NCBI GenBank assembly: GCA_013336165.1
Contig: JAAXUF010000010.1
Coordinates: 1 to 64,000 of the forward strand
DNA: 64,000 bases
DNA from: Coriobacteriia bacterium
GTDB taxonomy: Bacteria > Actinomycetota > Coriobacteriia > Anaerosomatales > JAAXUF01
Direction of reading: 5' to 3'
Both the position numbers and the translations under genes were made by a program. Under the pieces are notes generated by a model. That model saw only the letters and a program-made list of their open reading frames with translations. It had not been told where the DNA came from and made no database searches. This document shows positions 17,838-27,511 of the stretch, piece by piece. How positions within the stretch are numbered: position 1 is the stretch's first letter; every line of letters starts with the position of its first letter.

Positions 17838-20696
17838 ATGTCGCCGCTCAAGTGCGTTACCGGTCGCGCGAACGCCGGCAAGACCGGGGTGGCGTACTCC
17901 TACGTTCGGGAGGCCCTTCGTGAAGGAAGGGCTCCTATTCTGCTGCTGCCCGCTGATCCGGATGTGGAGCGCGCCGCAAGGGAGATATCGAAGGATTTTC
18001 CGCTCGGGGTAAGGATAGTGACCTTTGAGCAGCACATCCGACAGGCGTGGGAGGAGTTCGGGGACGGTCGCAGGATCGCGAATTCGGCGCACCGGGAGAT
18101 GCTGCTTCGGCAGGTTGCCGATCAGATCCCCGAGATCACGTCGGGAATGGTTAGGCTCGCGGGGCGATGCGTGGACAAACTCGCCGGGCAAACGGGGTTC
18201 GCTTGGCGACAGGCGCAGCCGGCTCAAGACGAAACGTCGTCATCACTACTCCTTGAGACACTGATCGAGGCGTACGCTCGCCAACTCGAAAGTCATAGCA
18301 TGATCGAGCAATCTGAGGCCGCCCATGTGTTGGCGCGCAGAGAAGATCAAGCTGCCGGCCCGATCGTCGCGCATCGATTCACGGACCTTACCGCCTCCCA
18401 AGAAGCGTACCTTGTCGGCCGCGCCCTTCGCGGGGCGGATGTGGTCGTGACGCTGACTTGGGAAGAAGGCTTCGCTGCGACCCAAGCGCTGGATGGTCTC
18501 GTTGACAGATTGGTCGAGGCGGGCGCGACTCTCGAGAAGGTTGAAGAGAGTGACGAGTTTGGCTCGGCGACGGAGCTTGTTGCGGTGAGTGCGAACCTGT
18601 TCGGCTCTTCGGCGCGTATCAAGAGCACGGGGGCGGTGCGTTTGTCGACGGCCCAAGGCCCGCGTGCGGAGGCACAGCGCATAGCAGAGGAAGTTGGCCG
18701 GGTGCTCGCGGATGACGAGCTTCAGCCCGAGCAGATCGCCGTGGTATTCCGGGATCCCGCGCGGCACTACTCGCAACTCAAGCAGGCGTTCGCAGATGCC
18801 GGGGTGGCCGCCGACTTCGACGTGCGCATGCCGTTGAGAACTGGGGCTTATGGCCATGCGCTTGTCAGCCTGCTTTCGTTCGCCGTTTCGCGGGAGCGAG
18901 AGCGCTTGCTGGCGTTTCTGAAGTCGGGGTATTCCGGGCTTGATTTCGATCTAGCTGCCAGCTTGGAGACACGCTGGAGGAAGACTGGCGAGAGCGATGC
19001 TCGGCGGCTGGTGCGAGACATCGGCCGAGTGTCGCCGGACACTCAACGCATCGCTGAGGCGGCGATTGTGTGCGCCGGGAAAGCTGTGGACGGCACAAGT
19101 GTGGCCTCTTGGAGAGATCTGTTCCTCGGGGTGTTCCGGCTTGCGGGGACTCGGAGCGGGCTCGTCCTGGCATCCGATTCCGAACGCGACGCCCGGACGT
19201 TTGCGACAGCGCTGCGAACGCTCGGTGACCTATGCGACGCTCAGCCGATTTCCCTGAAGGCGGGGGAGATGCTAGCCATTATTGAACGGCTGGAGCTGCC
19301 TGTAGGAGAGGTTGAGCGACCGGGGCGCGTACAAGTCGTGAGCGTGGCGAGGGTAAGGTCGAGGCGATTTGAGGCAGTGATTCTCGGCGGGCTGGAGGCG
19401 GGGGAGTTCCCGGCGCGCTTCGCGGAAGACATGTTGCCCGGCGGCGCGGTCGCTCACGCGCTGGAAATCTTCGGCGGTGCTGGTGGGGACGAACGGTCCG
19501 GATCGATGTATGACCGGCTGTTCTTCTACCAGACGGTGACCCGAGCCAGGCGTCGGCTGGTCCTCAGCTCCTGCACGACTGATTCGGACGGCGAGCCGGT
19601 GCAGACCTCATCGCTTCTCGAGGAGTTGCTCGATCTCTACCGAACGGCGGATGGCATCACTACATTGGAGTGTACACATCGGGCCCTCGCCGAAATGCCT
19701 GATCACGGGCGAGAGGCGACCGGCGAGCGCGAGACCCTGCGAACTCAAGCATTCCTCGGAGAGTGGCAGGCTCCGCGGGTCGCAGCCGCCGTGGGCCGCG
19801 CACACGGCACAGAAGAGTGCATCGAACTACCGGAATCTGCCGCGGTGCTCGCTGCGAGGGATGTGTTCTCGGCAAGCGAGATCGAAGCCTACATGGCGTG
19901 CCCATACCGATGGTTTCGCGAGCGAGTGCTGAGGCCCGATCAAGTGGACCGGCAATTTGGCGCCGCCGAGCAGGGCGAGTTTGCGCATGCCGTGCTGGCG
20001 ACGTTCTACCGACTCCTGCCGGAGGCGACAGGTGCGAAGAGAGTCACGCCATCGACCCTGCGCAGAGCCGAGGATGTCATATCCGAAGCGTATCGTCGGG
20101 TTGAGCAACTGAGTCCCCCTGTCGCAAGTCTGCAGGAGCGGCTGGAGCGCCAAGAGACTCTGAGATGGATCCGACGCATTGTGGAGGAAGATGCTCAGAT
20201 CTTGTCGGGCTTTGAGCCCACGTATGTTGAGTGGGAGTTCCTAGAAAAGCCGATTGATGTTGGAGGCTTTCTACTGAGAGGCCGGATAGACCGGATCGAT
20301 GTTGACGGGGAGAGGAGAGCAATCGTCACCGACTACAAGCGTTCGGGCGGCTCCACAGCCGCAGATATCCTAAACAAGGGGAAGGTGCAGTTGCCACTCT
20401 ACCTGCATGCCGTATCGGCCGGACTCGGACTGGATGTGGTCGGCGGGCTGTTTCGCGGCCTGAGGTCTCCAGGAACCAGGGGACTTCTGGTGGCCGGAGC
20501 CGTGGATGACTTAGGGATCACGAAGACGGACGTCTTGACGCCCGAAGACTTCACGGCGCTGCTCGAGAGAGCGCTGATGCTCGCTCGTGAAGCGGTCGCC
20601 GGGATTCGGGCTGCACGGATTCCCTGTGAGCCCAGATCACCGAAAGCCTGCACGGGATGCGCGGTTGCCGACTGCACCTTCGCGGGGCGGTCCTAG
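17838..20696 (+). CDS. addB: AddB-like helicase-nuclease subunit
   Basis: This 952-residue protein is the probable B subunit of an AddAB double-strand-break resection enzyme. It has an intact Walker A-like GRANAGKT near residue 10 and helicase-like domains. The C-terminal PD-(D/E)XK nuclease domain opens with FSASEIEAYMACPYRWF and has the active-site strand AIVTDYKRSGG near residue 832. One Cys in ACPYRWF and three in CTGCAVADC at the end would form the 4Fe-4S staple of AddB. It is shorter than the 1150 residues usual for AddB. The start is ATG 17838; the stop overlaps the addA start by 1 nt (TAGTG). Confidence 0.88.
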   Translation: MSPLKCVTGRANAGKTGVAYSYVREALREGRAPILLLPADPDVERAAREISKDFPLGVRIVTFEQHIRQAWEEFGDGRRIANSAHREMLLRQVADQIPEITSGMVRLAGRCVDKLAGQTGFAWRQAQPAQDETSSSLLLETLIEAYARQLESHSMIEQSEAAHVLARREDQAAGPIVAHRFTDLTASQEAYLVGRALRGADVVVTLTWEEGFAATQALDGLVDRLVEAGATLEKVEESDEFGSATELVAVSANLFGSSARIKSTGAVRLSTAQGPRAEAQRIAEEVGRVLADDELQPEQIAVVFRDPARHYSQLKQAFADAGVAADFDVRMPLRTGAYGHALVSLLSFAVSRERERLLAFLKSGYSGLDFDLAASLETRWRKTGESDARRLVRDIGRVSPDTQRIAEAAIVCAGKAVDGTSVASWRDLFLGVFRLAGTRSGLVLASDSERDARTFATALRTLGDLCDAQPISLKAGEMLAIIERLELPVGEVERPGRVQVVSVARVRSRRFEAVILGGLEAGEFPARFAEDMLPGGAVAHALEIFGGAGGDERSGSMYDRLFFYQTVTRARRRLVLSSCTTDSDGEPVQTSSLLEELLDLYRTADGITTLECTHRALAEMPDHGREATGERETLRTQAFLGEWQAPRVAAAVGRAHGTEECIELPESAAVLAARDVFSASEIEAYMACPYRWFRERVLRPDQVDRQFGAAEQGEFAHAVLATFYRLLPEATGAKRVTPSTLRRAEDVISEAYRRVEQLSPPVASLQERLERQETLRWIRRIVEEDAQILSGFEPTYVEWEFLEKPIDVGGFLLRGRIDRIDVDGERRAIVTDYKRSGGSTAADILNKGKVQLPLYLHAVSAGLGLDVVGGLFRGLRSPGTRGLLVAGAVDDLGITKTDVLTPEDFTALLERALMLAREAVAGIRAARIPCEPRSPKACTGCAVADCTFAGRS

Positions 20697-23600
20697 TGGC
20701 GGCCGACCTCACGCCTGCCCAACGTGGCGCCGTTGAGGCCATCAGCGGGGACTTGGCGATCAGCGCGGGGGCGGGATCAGGCAAGACGACCGTGTTGGCG
20801 CGCAGATTCGCACAAGGGCTCAGCCCCAAAGGAGGAGCTGACTGGTCTCCATCCGCCATCGATCAGATCCTGACCATCACGTTCACAACGAAAGCGGCTG
20901 GCGAAATCGCCGAGCGCGTCAGGCGGGTGGTCAACGAGGAAATCTCGCCTGAGGTCGGAAGGCGGATGGATGATGCGTGGATATCGACCATCCACACGCT
21001 TTGCAGCAGGCTGGTGCGTCGGCACGCCTTAGAGTGCCGTGTGGACCCCGATTTCTCTCAGGCCGACGAACTCGAGTCGGCATTGATGACGGCCGAGGCA
21101 TTCGAGTCTGTCGCGGCACGCTTGTACTCCGCCGACCAGGATGTCGCGGGGGTCTTCCGCGAGTACTCATTCGAAGAGGTTCGTGCCGGAGTGCTCGCGC
21201 TGCATGACAACATCAGGGCGATGGGGCTCGATCCCTGCGACGTTGTGGCGCCGACGGGCGAAGAGGTGCTCGGCGAGGCGGTGGCCAGCGTGATCGGATG
21301 TGCGCAGACGCTCGCGCAACTGTCGGCCGAGTGTGGCTCGGCGGCTGCGGCAAGAAACGGGGCATGTGCTGCGGACTATGCCGATTCACTGTGGGGATGT
21401 GCTCGGGGTGACGACGCCGACTGTGGTCGGCTCGAGGAGATTGTAGCCGCGTTCCAAACGAAGAAGGTGGGGGACGATCGTGCGAAGGAAGCCGCAGGCC
21501 ACCTTCGTTTGGCGAACGCAGAGCTGAGTCTCATCTTACTGGGAATCAGGGAGCGAGGCCTCCTTCTGGGATTTGAGAAGCTGGTGCGGGAGTTCGCCGC
21601 TTCATATGTGGCCGTAAAGGGGGATCGAGGATTCCTCGATTTTGATGACCTGCAAGAACGTGCCGCGCAGTTGTTCGAGAGCCATCCTCGGATTGCGGAG
21701 CGGTACCGCAAGCACTTCCGAATGATCATGGTCGACGAGTTTCAGGACACGAACGACCTGCAGATGCGCGTTCTCGGCCACCTGCGCAATGACAACTTCT
21801 GCGTGGTGGGCGACGAACGTCAGTCGATCTATGGCTTTCGTTATGCGGATGTGGGCATTTTTGAGCGGGTCAGGAGGCTGACCGACAACAAAGCGGAACT
21901 CAGGGACAACTTCCGATCTCATCCCGACGTGCTCGCTTTTGTGAACGGGGCCTTCTCGGAAACCGAGTTGTTCGGAAGCTCGTTCATGAAGCTGAGCGCG
22001 GGGCGTAAGGCTGAGGAGCCGGATTCGGCGCTCGCCGGCGGGACGCGGGTCCGCTGCATTCTGATCGATACGTCCGTGTGCGAGAAGATCGAGGTGGGTC
22101 GCAAGAGTGAAGCCGAGAGCATCGCCGCGGAGGTGGAGCGACTTGTCTCGGCGGGAACGAGGGCCCAAGATATCGCGGTCCTGCTTCGGAATGCGACCAG
22201 CGCATCGCTGTATGCCTCTGCGATTGAGGCTCGGGGACTGCCGGTCTGGGTCAGCGCCGGGCAGGGGTTCTTCGACACGCGAGAGGTTGAAGAAGCCCTC
22301 GCGCTGCTGAGAGTCATCGCGCTGCCGTTCGACGACGATGCGCTCGTGTCGGTTCTCGCGGGTCGCCTGGTCGGCGCATCAGACGACGCGCTCCTGGCAC
22401 TGAGGACTACTGCAGGCTCGCGTGGCAGGCTCTACGACGCGCTGAAGGCGCAGGCATCGGCAGGTGAGCCTGACGGGTGGCTGTCGGAGGAGGATTCCGC
22501 CGCGCTGGCTCACGCGTATCGCGCGATCGAGGTTCTGCGGAACGCCCAAACCGGCATGCGGCTCGGCGAGTTCGTCACGTATGCCTGCGAAGCGTTCGAC
22601 TACGATATCGCGCTGTTCTCGGCGGGGGCCGAAGGCGTCCGGGCTTGGGCGAACATCCAGAAACTCGCACGCTTTGCCGAGGCGTTTGAGGCTGCGGAGT
22701 CATCCGACGTCGGAGCGTTTGTGGAGAGCATGCGCTTGCGGAGCCGTGAGGCCTCGCGCGAGAGCACGGCGGCTATCGAGACTGGAACCCAGTCCGTGCG
22801 GATTATGACAATCCACAGCTCGAAAGGTCTTGAGTTCCCGGTCGTATTCGTCGCTGACCTCGGTACCCAAACGGTCCGTGCGGCGAAAACATTTCTGGTG
22901 GGCGCACGTGAGATCGGGGGAGTCCGACGGCCCGTGGTGGGCGTGAAGCTTCCGGATGGGACGGGCAAGACGAAAGGAACGCTTGAGCACTTTCGGCTTG
23001 CCGAGGAGCTGCGCGAGCGTGAGATCGAGGAGCAGAAGCGCTGCCTCTATGTCGCGTGCACAAGGGCGCGTGAGATGCTTGTGCTCTCCGGAGCCTCAAA
23101 CCTCCTGAAGGAGCCCAGCGGGGACCACCTGATCGACTGGGTGCGCATGGCACTCGGGGATACGACCGAGAGCGGCATGGTAACAGTAGGCTCGGTCGAG
23201 GTTGCTGTTGATGTGGTCACCCCGCCCGCCGCCGAGATGCAGCCGACGGTTGACCTGCAGGCTGAACCAGAGTCACGACTTCGAGTTCAGCAGGCGCAGG
23301 CGCGGGTGCCTCATGCGCCAATCGATCTTGCCCGCGGCCGGCAGGACGAACCGGTCCGTCGGAGAAGGACGGTCTCATATACGGCGCTGCATCAGTTCGA
23401 GACGTGTCCCTACTCCGTCTACGTGCAGTCGATCCTTGGGCTCAAGGAGCCGGCGGGACTCTCCGGCCCATCTGCGGCTCGATTTGGCTCGGCGGTCCAC
23501 GGGGTGCTGCAGACAGCAAACGCGTCAGGGCCAGGAGCCGAGTCGCTCGACGCCGCAATCAGGCGCTACGAACTCGATGGAGTAGAAGCGGAGCGGTTGG

Positions 23601-24100
23601 TGGCGGCCATCGCCGCGTTTCTCGGCAGCCCGGTGGCTGAGAGGGCGTATGCGGGGGAGCGCGTGGATCGCGAGCAACCGCTGCGTGTGTGCCTCGGCGA
23701 GGCAGATCTGGTGGGCAGCGTTGATCTGATCTCATGGCGGGGGAGCAGTGCGTTTGTCGTGGACTACAAGACGGGCAAGGCGCCCGACGGGGCCCCAGAA
23801 AGACGTGCGGGATACAGGCTCCAAGCGTCGTGCTATGCCTTGGCGGCGTTGCGGGCTGGGGCAACCGACGTCGAGGTCGTCTTCACCTTTGTTGAGCATG
23901 AAGCCCAGACGCTCTCCTTCTACTTCGATTCACGGGATGCAGAAGAGATCGAGAGGGACCTCAAGGAGCGGATTGCTGCTCTCGCTGAGGGAGAATATCC
24001 GCACAGGGATTCGTTCTCGGCCGAGGCGTGCCATGGGTGCTTCGCGCTGGGCGGGCTGTGCCCAGTCGACGACCCACGCCCAAAGGATGGACGCTACTGA
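20696..24100 (+). CDS. addA: AddA-like helicase-nuclease subunit
   Basis: This 1134-residue UvrD/Rep-family protein is the motor and 3'-strand nuclease partner of AddB. Motif I is SAGAGSGKTTVLARR near residue 24, motif II is MVDEFQDTNDLQ near residue 345, motif III is VVGDERQSIYGFR, and motif VI is RCLYVACTRAREMLVLSG. The C-terminal RecB-type nuclease site reads FVVDYKTGKAP. The start is GTG 20696, overlapping the addB stop; an open frame from 20657 lies inside addB. The 3' end overlaps the end of the converging rlmN by 7 nt, leaving no room for a terminator between them. Confidence 0.93.
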   Translation: MAADLTPAQRGAVEAISGDLAISAGAGSGKTTVLARRFAQGLSPKGGADWSPSAIDQILTITFTTKAAGEIAERVRRVVNEEISPEVGRRMDDAWISTIHTLCSRLVRRHALECRVDPDFSQADELESALMTAEAFESVAARLYSADQDVAGVFREYSFEEVRAGVLALHDNIRAMGLDPCDVVAPTGEEVLGEAVASVIGCAQTLAQLSAECGSAAAARNGACAADYADSLWGCARGDDADCGRLEEIVAAFQTKKVGDDRAKEAAGHLRLANAELSLILLGIRERGLLLGFEKLVREFAASYVAVKGDRGFLDFDDLQERAAQLFESHPRIAERYRKHFRMIMVDEFQDTNDLQMRVLGHLRNDNFCVVGDERQSIYGFRYADVGIFERVRRLTDNKAELRDNFRSHPDVLAFVNGAFSETELFGSSFMKLSAGRKAEEPDSALAGGTRVRCILIDTSVCEKIEVGRKSEAESIAAEVERLVSAGTRAQDIAVLLRNATSASLYASAIEARGLPVWVSAGQGFFDTREVEEALALLRVIALPFDDDALVSVLAGRLVGASDDALLALRTTAGSRGRLYDALKAQASAGEPDGWLSEEDSAALAHAYRAIEVLRNAQTGMRLGEFVTYACEAFDYDIALFSAGAEGVRAWANIQKLARFAEAFEAAESSDVGAFVESMRLRSREASRESTAAIETGTQSVRIMTIHSSKGLEFPVVFVADLGTQTVRAAKTFLVGAREIGGVRRPVVGVKLPDGTGKTKGTLEHFRLAEELREREIEEQKRCLYVACTRAREMLVLSGASNLLKEPSGDHLIDWVRMALGDTTESGMVTVGSVEVAVDVVTPPAAEMQPTVDLQAEPESRLRVQQAQARVPHAPIDLARGRQDEPVRRRRTVSYTALHQFETCPYSVYVQSILGLKEPAGLSGPSAARFGSAVHGVLQTANASGPGAESLDAAIRRYELDGVEAERLVAAIAAFLGSPVAERAYAGERVDREQPLRVCLGEADLVGSVDLISWRGSSAFVVDYKTGKAPDGAPERRAGYRLQASCYALAALRAGATDVEVVFTFVEHEAQTLSFYFDSRDAEEIERDLKERIAALAEGEYPHRDSFSAEACHGCFALGGLCPVDDPRPKDGRY

Positions 24101-25155
24101 GCGACGGGTCCGTCAGCCTTGTCTCGCTGACGTAGCTGGCCGCAGGCGGCATCGATGTCGGTACCGCGCTCGGTGCGCACGGAAGCCGCGATCCCGGCAG
24201 CCTCTAAGCCGCGCATGAAAGCATCGATACGCCCGGTGCTTGAGCGCACGAAGCCGCTTTCGGTGACGGGGTTCACGGGGATGACGTTCACATGAATAAG
24301 CAGCCCGCTGCAGAAGGCGATGAGTGAGCCGAGCTCGGCGTCGGTGTCGTTGACGCAGTCGATGAGCGCGAACTCGAGGGACGGGCGTCGGCCGCTGGTG
24401 GCCGCGTAGGCCGCAAGCGCCTCATGCAGGGAAACGAGCGTCACCCCGCGGACTCCCGGCATCAGCCGGTCGCGCGTCGCTTGGACCGCTGAGTGGAGAG
24501 AAACCGCCAGCGTGAACTGCTCCGGCTCATGTGCGAAGCGATCGATGCCGTTGATGAGGCCGCACGTCGAGACGGTGAGGTGGCGGGCACCGATGTTGAG
24601 CGTCTGCGGCGCGTTCATGAACCGCAGGGCTCCCAATACGGCATCGTAGTTCGCAAACGGTTCGCCTTGGCCCATGGCCACCGCATTGGTCACTCGGCGA
24701 CCGAAGTCCTGGGCTACGACGCGCACCTGATCGACCATCTCGCCACAGCCGAGGCTTCGGGTAAGTCCACCGGCTCCCGTTGCACAGAAGGTACATCCCA
24801 TCGCACAGCCGGCCTGGGTTGAGAAGCAGACGGTGAGCCGGTCGCCTGCCGGCAGCCCGACGGTCTCTACGGTGGCTCCGTCGCCAAGATCGACCAGATA
24901 CTTGCGCGTGCCGTCGGCCGACACTTGGTGCTGGACGATCTTGGCGCACGGGAGCGTCAGCCGACCCGAGAGTTTCTCCCTCAGGCCGGCTGACAAATCC
25001 GTCATCTCGGCAAACGAACTCACTCCTCGGCCATACAACCAGCGTTCGATCTGACCAGCTCTGAAGTGCGGTTCGCCCAGATCAGCGAGCAGCGCCTGCA
25101 GACCGGGGCGGTCGAAGTCTTTGATACTGCCGATAGAGCCGGTGTCGAGCGTCAT
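24094..25155 (-). CDS. rlmN: dual-specificity rRNA/tRNA adenine-C2 methyltransferase RlmN
   Basis: RlmN (353 residues) is a radical-SAM enzyme that methylates A2503 of 23S rRNA and A37 of some tRNAs. The cluster motif CAMGCTFC is near residue 120. The methyl-carrier cysteine is in the C-terminal IDAACGQLR, and GQGEPFANYD matches the family MGMGEP..N motif. The N-terminal accessory domain GQIERWLYGRG is present. The gene starts 3 nt after the rubrerythrin stop on the minus strand, so the two are one operon. Confidence 0.97.
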   Translation of the reverse strand: MTLDTGSIGSIKDFDRPGLQALLADLGEPHFRAGQIERWLYGRGVSSFAEMTDLSAGLREKLSGRLTLPCAKIVQHQVSADGTRKYLVDLGDGATVETVGLPAGDRLTVCFSTQAGCAMGCTFCATGAGGLTRSLGCGEMVDQVRVVAQDFGRRVTNAVAMGQGEPFANYDAVLGALRFMNAPQTLNIGARHLTVSTCGLINGIDRFAHEPEQFTLAVSLHSAVQATRDRLMPGVRGVTLVSLHEALAAYAATSGRRPSLEFALIDCVNDTDAELGSLIAFCSGLLIHVNVIPVNPVTESGFVRSSTGRIDAFMRGLEAAGIAASVRTERGTDIDAACGQLRQRDKADGPVAQ

Positions 25156-25158
25156 CCG

Positions 25159-25668
25159 CTACTTGCCGAGTTCTTCGAGCGCCGCCACGTATCCGGCCTT
25201 GTGCTCTCCTTCGTAGCGCCCTACCGCGCGGAAGTACGACGCGATATCCAGATAGCCTTCTGCCTCGGCAATCTCGGCGAACTCGGGGTACATCTCAAGT
25301 GTCTCGTAACCTTCGCCTTCTGCGGCGGCCTTGAGGTTGTCAGCGGTGGTGCCGAATCCGCCCATATAGGCGAGGTGGCCCAGTGCGTGGGCGGTCTCCT
25401 CCTTCATCGCCCGGTTGAAGGCTGCAACCGCAGAGGCGGGTGCTCCCTCAAGCTCGGCGATACGGCTCCACAGCTTGTAGCGGCGGTTGGCCTGAGACTC
25501 GCCGGCAAACGCGGCTTTCAGGTTCTCAAGCGTCTTCGTGCCGGTCAGGTCGCCGGGTCCCGCATACTCCTTGAATGCGCTCTGCGGGGCTCCGCAGACA
25601 GGGCACTTCTCGGGGGCCGGACCGACGTGGAAGTAGCCACATCCGGCGCACCGATATGTCTGAACCAT
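25159..25668 (-). CDS. rubrerythrin with N-terminal rubredoxin domain
   Basis: This 169-residue cytoplasmic protein reduces peroxide in anaerobes. It is the reverse type: the rubredoxin-like knuckles (CAGCGYFH and CPVCGAPQ) come first, at residues 7-30. The diiron four-helix bundle follows, with GESQANRRY, MKEETAHALGH, PEFAEIAEAEG and YEGEHKAGY supplying the Glu and His ligands. All expected ligands are visible. It is co-transcribed with rlmN, whose radical chemistry is oxygen-sensitive. Confidence 0.95.
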   Translation of the reverse strand: MVQTYRCAGCGYFHVGPAPEKCPVCGAPQSAFKEYAGPGDLTGTKTLENLKAAFAGESQANRRYKLWSRIAELEGAPASAVAAFNRAMKEETAHALGHLAYMGGFGTTADNLKAAAEGEGYETLEMYPEFAEIAEAEGYLDIASYFRAVGRYEGEHKAGYVAALEELGK

Positions 25669-25815
25669 GGGGTCTCCTTTCGACTAATTGCTGCTCACCA
25701 CTCTACGGCATGTCAGTGACATGTGAACGTGTTGGTACCCGTTTGCTGCACGATGTAGCGGATGCGTGCGATGATGCCCCCAGAGATTTCGCAGCGAGGA
25801 GTTTTCGGAGGGGCT

Positions 25816-26421
25816 ATGACGGACGTCGCGGAGGAAACAGAACCTGTGGGGGAGATCGCTACCGAAGAGCCTGTTGCGGTCGAGACGACCGTCCCTGAGA
25901 CGGTGGCGCCCGAAGTCGCGCCCGAAGAAGTCGCGCCCGAGGCCGAGGTCGAAGTCGTGCCTGAAGTCGAGGTCCCGGCGGAGATCTCTTCACTGGTTGA
26001 GGCGCTCGAAACCGACGCGCAACCCGGAGCCGGAGCTGCTTGGGCGGGGTTTGAGTCCGACTCGGCCGATCCGGTTCGGCGCAGTGTCCCGACGTGGCCG
26101 TTCCTCGTCTACCTCCTTGTGTGGCTGGTGTTGGCCGGCGTCGCGGTCTGGCAGTTCGTACAGGTGCCGCTTGGCGAGGCGGTCTACAATTCCTCTCTCT
26201 ACCCGATTTCTCTCATCATAGGGACGGCAATGGTCGCATCAGGACCCGTGCTCATGCTGTTTGTCTGGGTTGTCTCGGCGGCTTGGGGCCGGGCGGGCAA
26301 CTGGGGCAGCAAGTTACTTTCGTCGCTCATCAAAGGCGCCGCAGCCACATTTGTTGGGGCTGTCCTTTGGTATCTCGCGCTCGTCCTTGTCGACGTGATA
26401 CGTTTGGGAAGACCGTTCTAG
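25816..26421 (+). CDS. hypothetical membrane protein with acidic Pro-Glu-Val repeats
   Basis: About 201 residues from ATG 25816, behind GGAGGGG. Residues 1-65 are a low-complexity acidic tract made of PEVAPEEVAPEAEVE-like units, likely disordered and cytoplasmic. Three hydrophobic segments follow, near residues 93-113, 130-160 and 175-195, ending with a short basic tail. No family is recognised. It is 21 nt upstream of ddl and probably co-transcribed with it, which hints at an envelope role but does not prove one. Confidence 0.75.
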   Translation: MTDVAEETEPVGEIATEEPVAVETTVPETVAPEVAPEEVAPEAEVEVVPEVEVPAEISSLVEALETDAQPGAGAAWAGFESDSADPVRRSVPTWPFLVYLLVWLVLAGVAVWQFVQVPLGEAVYNSSLYPISLIIGTAMVASGPVLMLFVWVVSAAWGRAGNWGSKLLSSLIKGAAATFVGAVLWYLALVLVDVIRLGRPF

Positions 26422-26442
26422 CAAGGTCGAAAGGGAACCGCC

Positions 26443-27387
26443 GTGCCGATTCATCCTGAAGACATCCGCGTGGCCGTGCTTATGGGTGGCCGTTCGGCCG
26501 AGCGCGCCGTATCGCTTTCCAGCGGTGCGCAAGTCTCGGCGGCGCTGACCAGCGCGGGCTTCGACGTGGTCGAGATCGACACCGGCGATGACGAGTTCGT
26601 GGTAGCACTCGCGGGCGCGGGAGCCGATGTCGCGTTCATCTGCCTGCATGGGCGTCTGGGTGAAGACGGGACCGTGCAAGGGCTGTGCGAACTGCTCGAG
26701 CTGCCGTATGTGGGTTCGGGAGTACTTGCGAGCGCGCTGGCGATCGACAAGGTGAAGAGCAAGCTGTTCTTCGAGGTTGCCGGGCTGGCATCGCCGGAGT
26801 ATGCGGTTCTGGAGCGCGGCGAGCTGTTCGAGGTGGACGCGCTCGTGGCGGCGCTCGGCGCCAAGACGGTCGTCAAGCCGGCGAACGAGGGCTCCTCGGT
26901 GGGCATGACCATCGTGCACCAGGCCGGCGAACTTGCCGAGGCGATCGAGACGGCGTTTCGCTACGACCGGTTTGTGCTTGTCGAGCGATTCATCGCGGGG
27001 GCCGAGGTCACCGTGGCGGTTATCGGCAACGAGGATCTCGTCGCCCTGCCTACGCTTGAGATCGTTCCTACGAACGAGTTTTACGACTACGACTCGAAGT
27101 ACGTCCCCGGCATGAGTAGGCACATCATCCCTGCACGCGTGAGTGAGGATGCGCGCCAAGAATGTCAGCGGCTCGCAATCGAAGCGCACAAGGTACTTGG
27201 ATGCCGCGGCATTTCGCGCGCCGACACCATCGTTGAGGAAGACGGCTCCGTGTGGCTGTTGGAGGTCAACACGATTCCGGGGATGACTGCGACCTCGCTT
27301 GTGCCTGACGCCGCGCGCGCGGCGGGGATCGAGTTCCCCGAGCTGTGCCGGATGCTGGTCGAGTTCGCGCTCGAGCCGACGCGTTAG
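26443..27387 (+). CDS. ddl: D-alanine--D-alanine ligase
   Basis: Ddl (314 residues) joins two D-alanines for peptidoglycan synthesis. It has the ATP-grasp fold: VLMGGRSAERAVSLSSG at the N-terminus, LHGRLGEDGTVQGL, PYVGSGVLASALAIDK, VVKPANEGSSVGM, and the metal-binding EVNTIPGMT near residue 270. The start is GTG 26443 with a short GGGA. The length is on the short side but all motifs are complete. Whether the product is D-Ala-D-Ala or a depsipeptide cannot be settled from sequence. Confidence 0.95.
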   Translation: MPIHPEDIRVAVLMGGRSAERAVSLSSGAQVSAALTSAGFDVVEIDTGDDEFVVALAGAGADVAFICLHGRLGEDGTVQGLCELLELPYVGSGVLASALAIDKVKSKLFFEVAGLASPEYAVLERGELFEVDALVAALGAKTVVKPANEGSSVGMTIVHQAGELAEAIETAFRYDRFVLVERFIAGAEVTVAVIGNEDLVALPTLEIVPTNEFYDYDSKYVPGMSRHIIPARVSEDARQECQRLAIEAHKVLGCRGISRADTIVEEDGSVWLLEVNTIPGMTATSLVPDAARAAGIEFPELCRMLVEFALEPTR

Positions 27388-27511
27388 TTCCAGAAACGAT
27401 ACCCGCGTCCAGCGGAGCCACGATCAGCTAGACATTCTCCTTCAGCCTCTTCCGTCTTGTGCCGATAATCCTAACGAATACCGCGCAAGATGACTTGGCT
27501 GGAGATCGCCG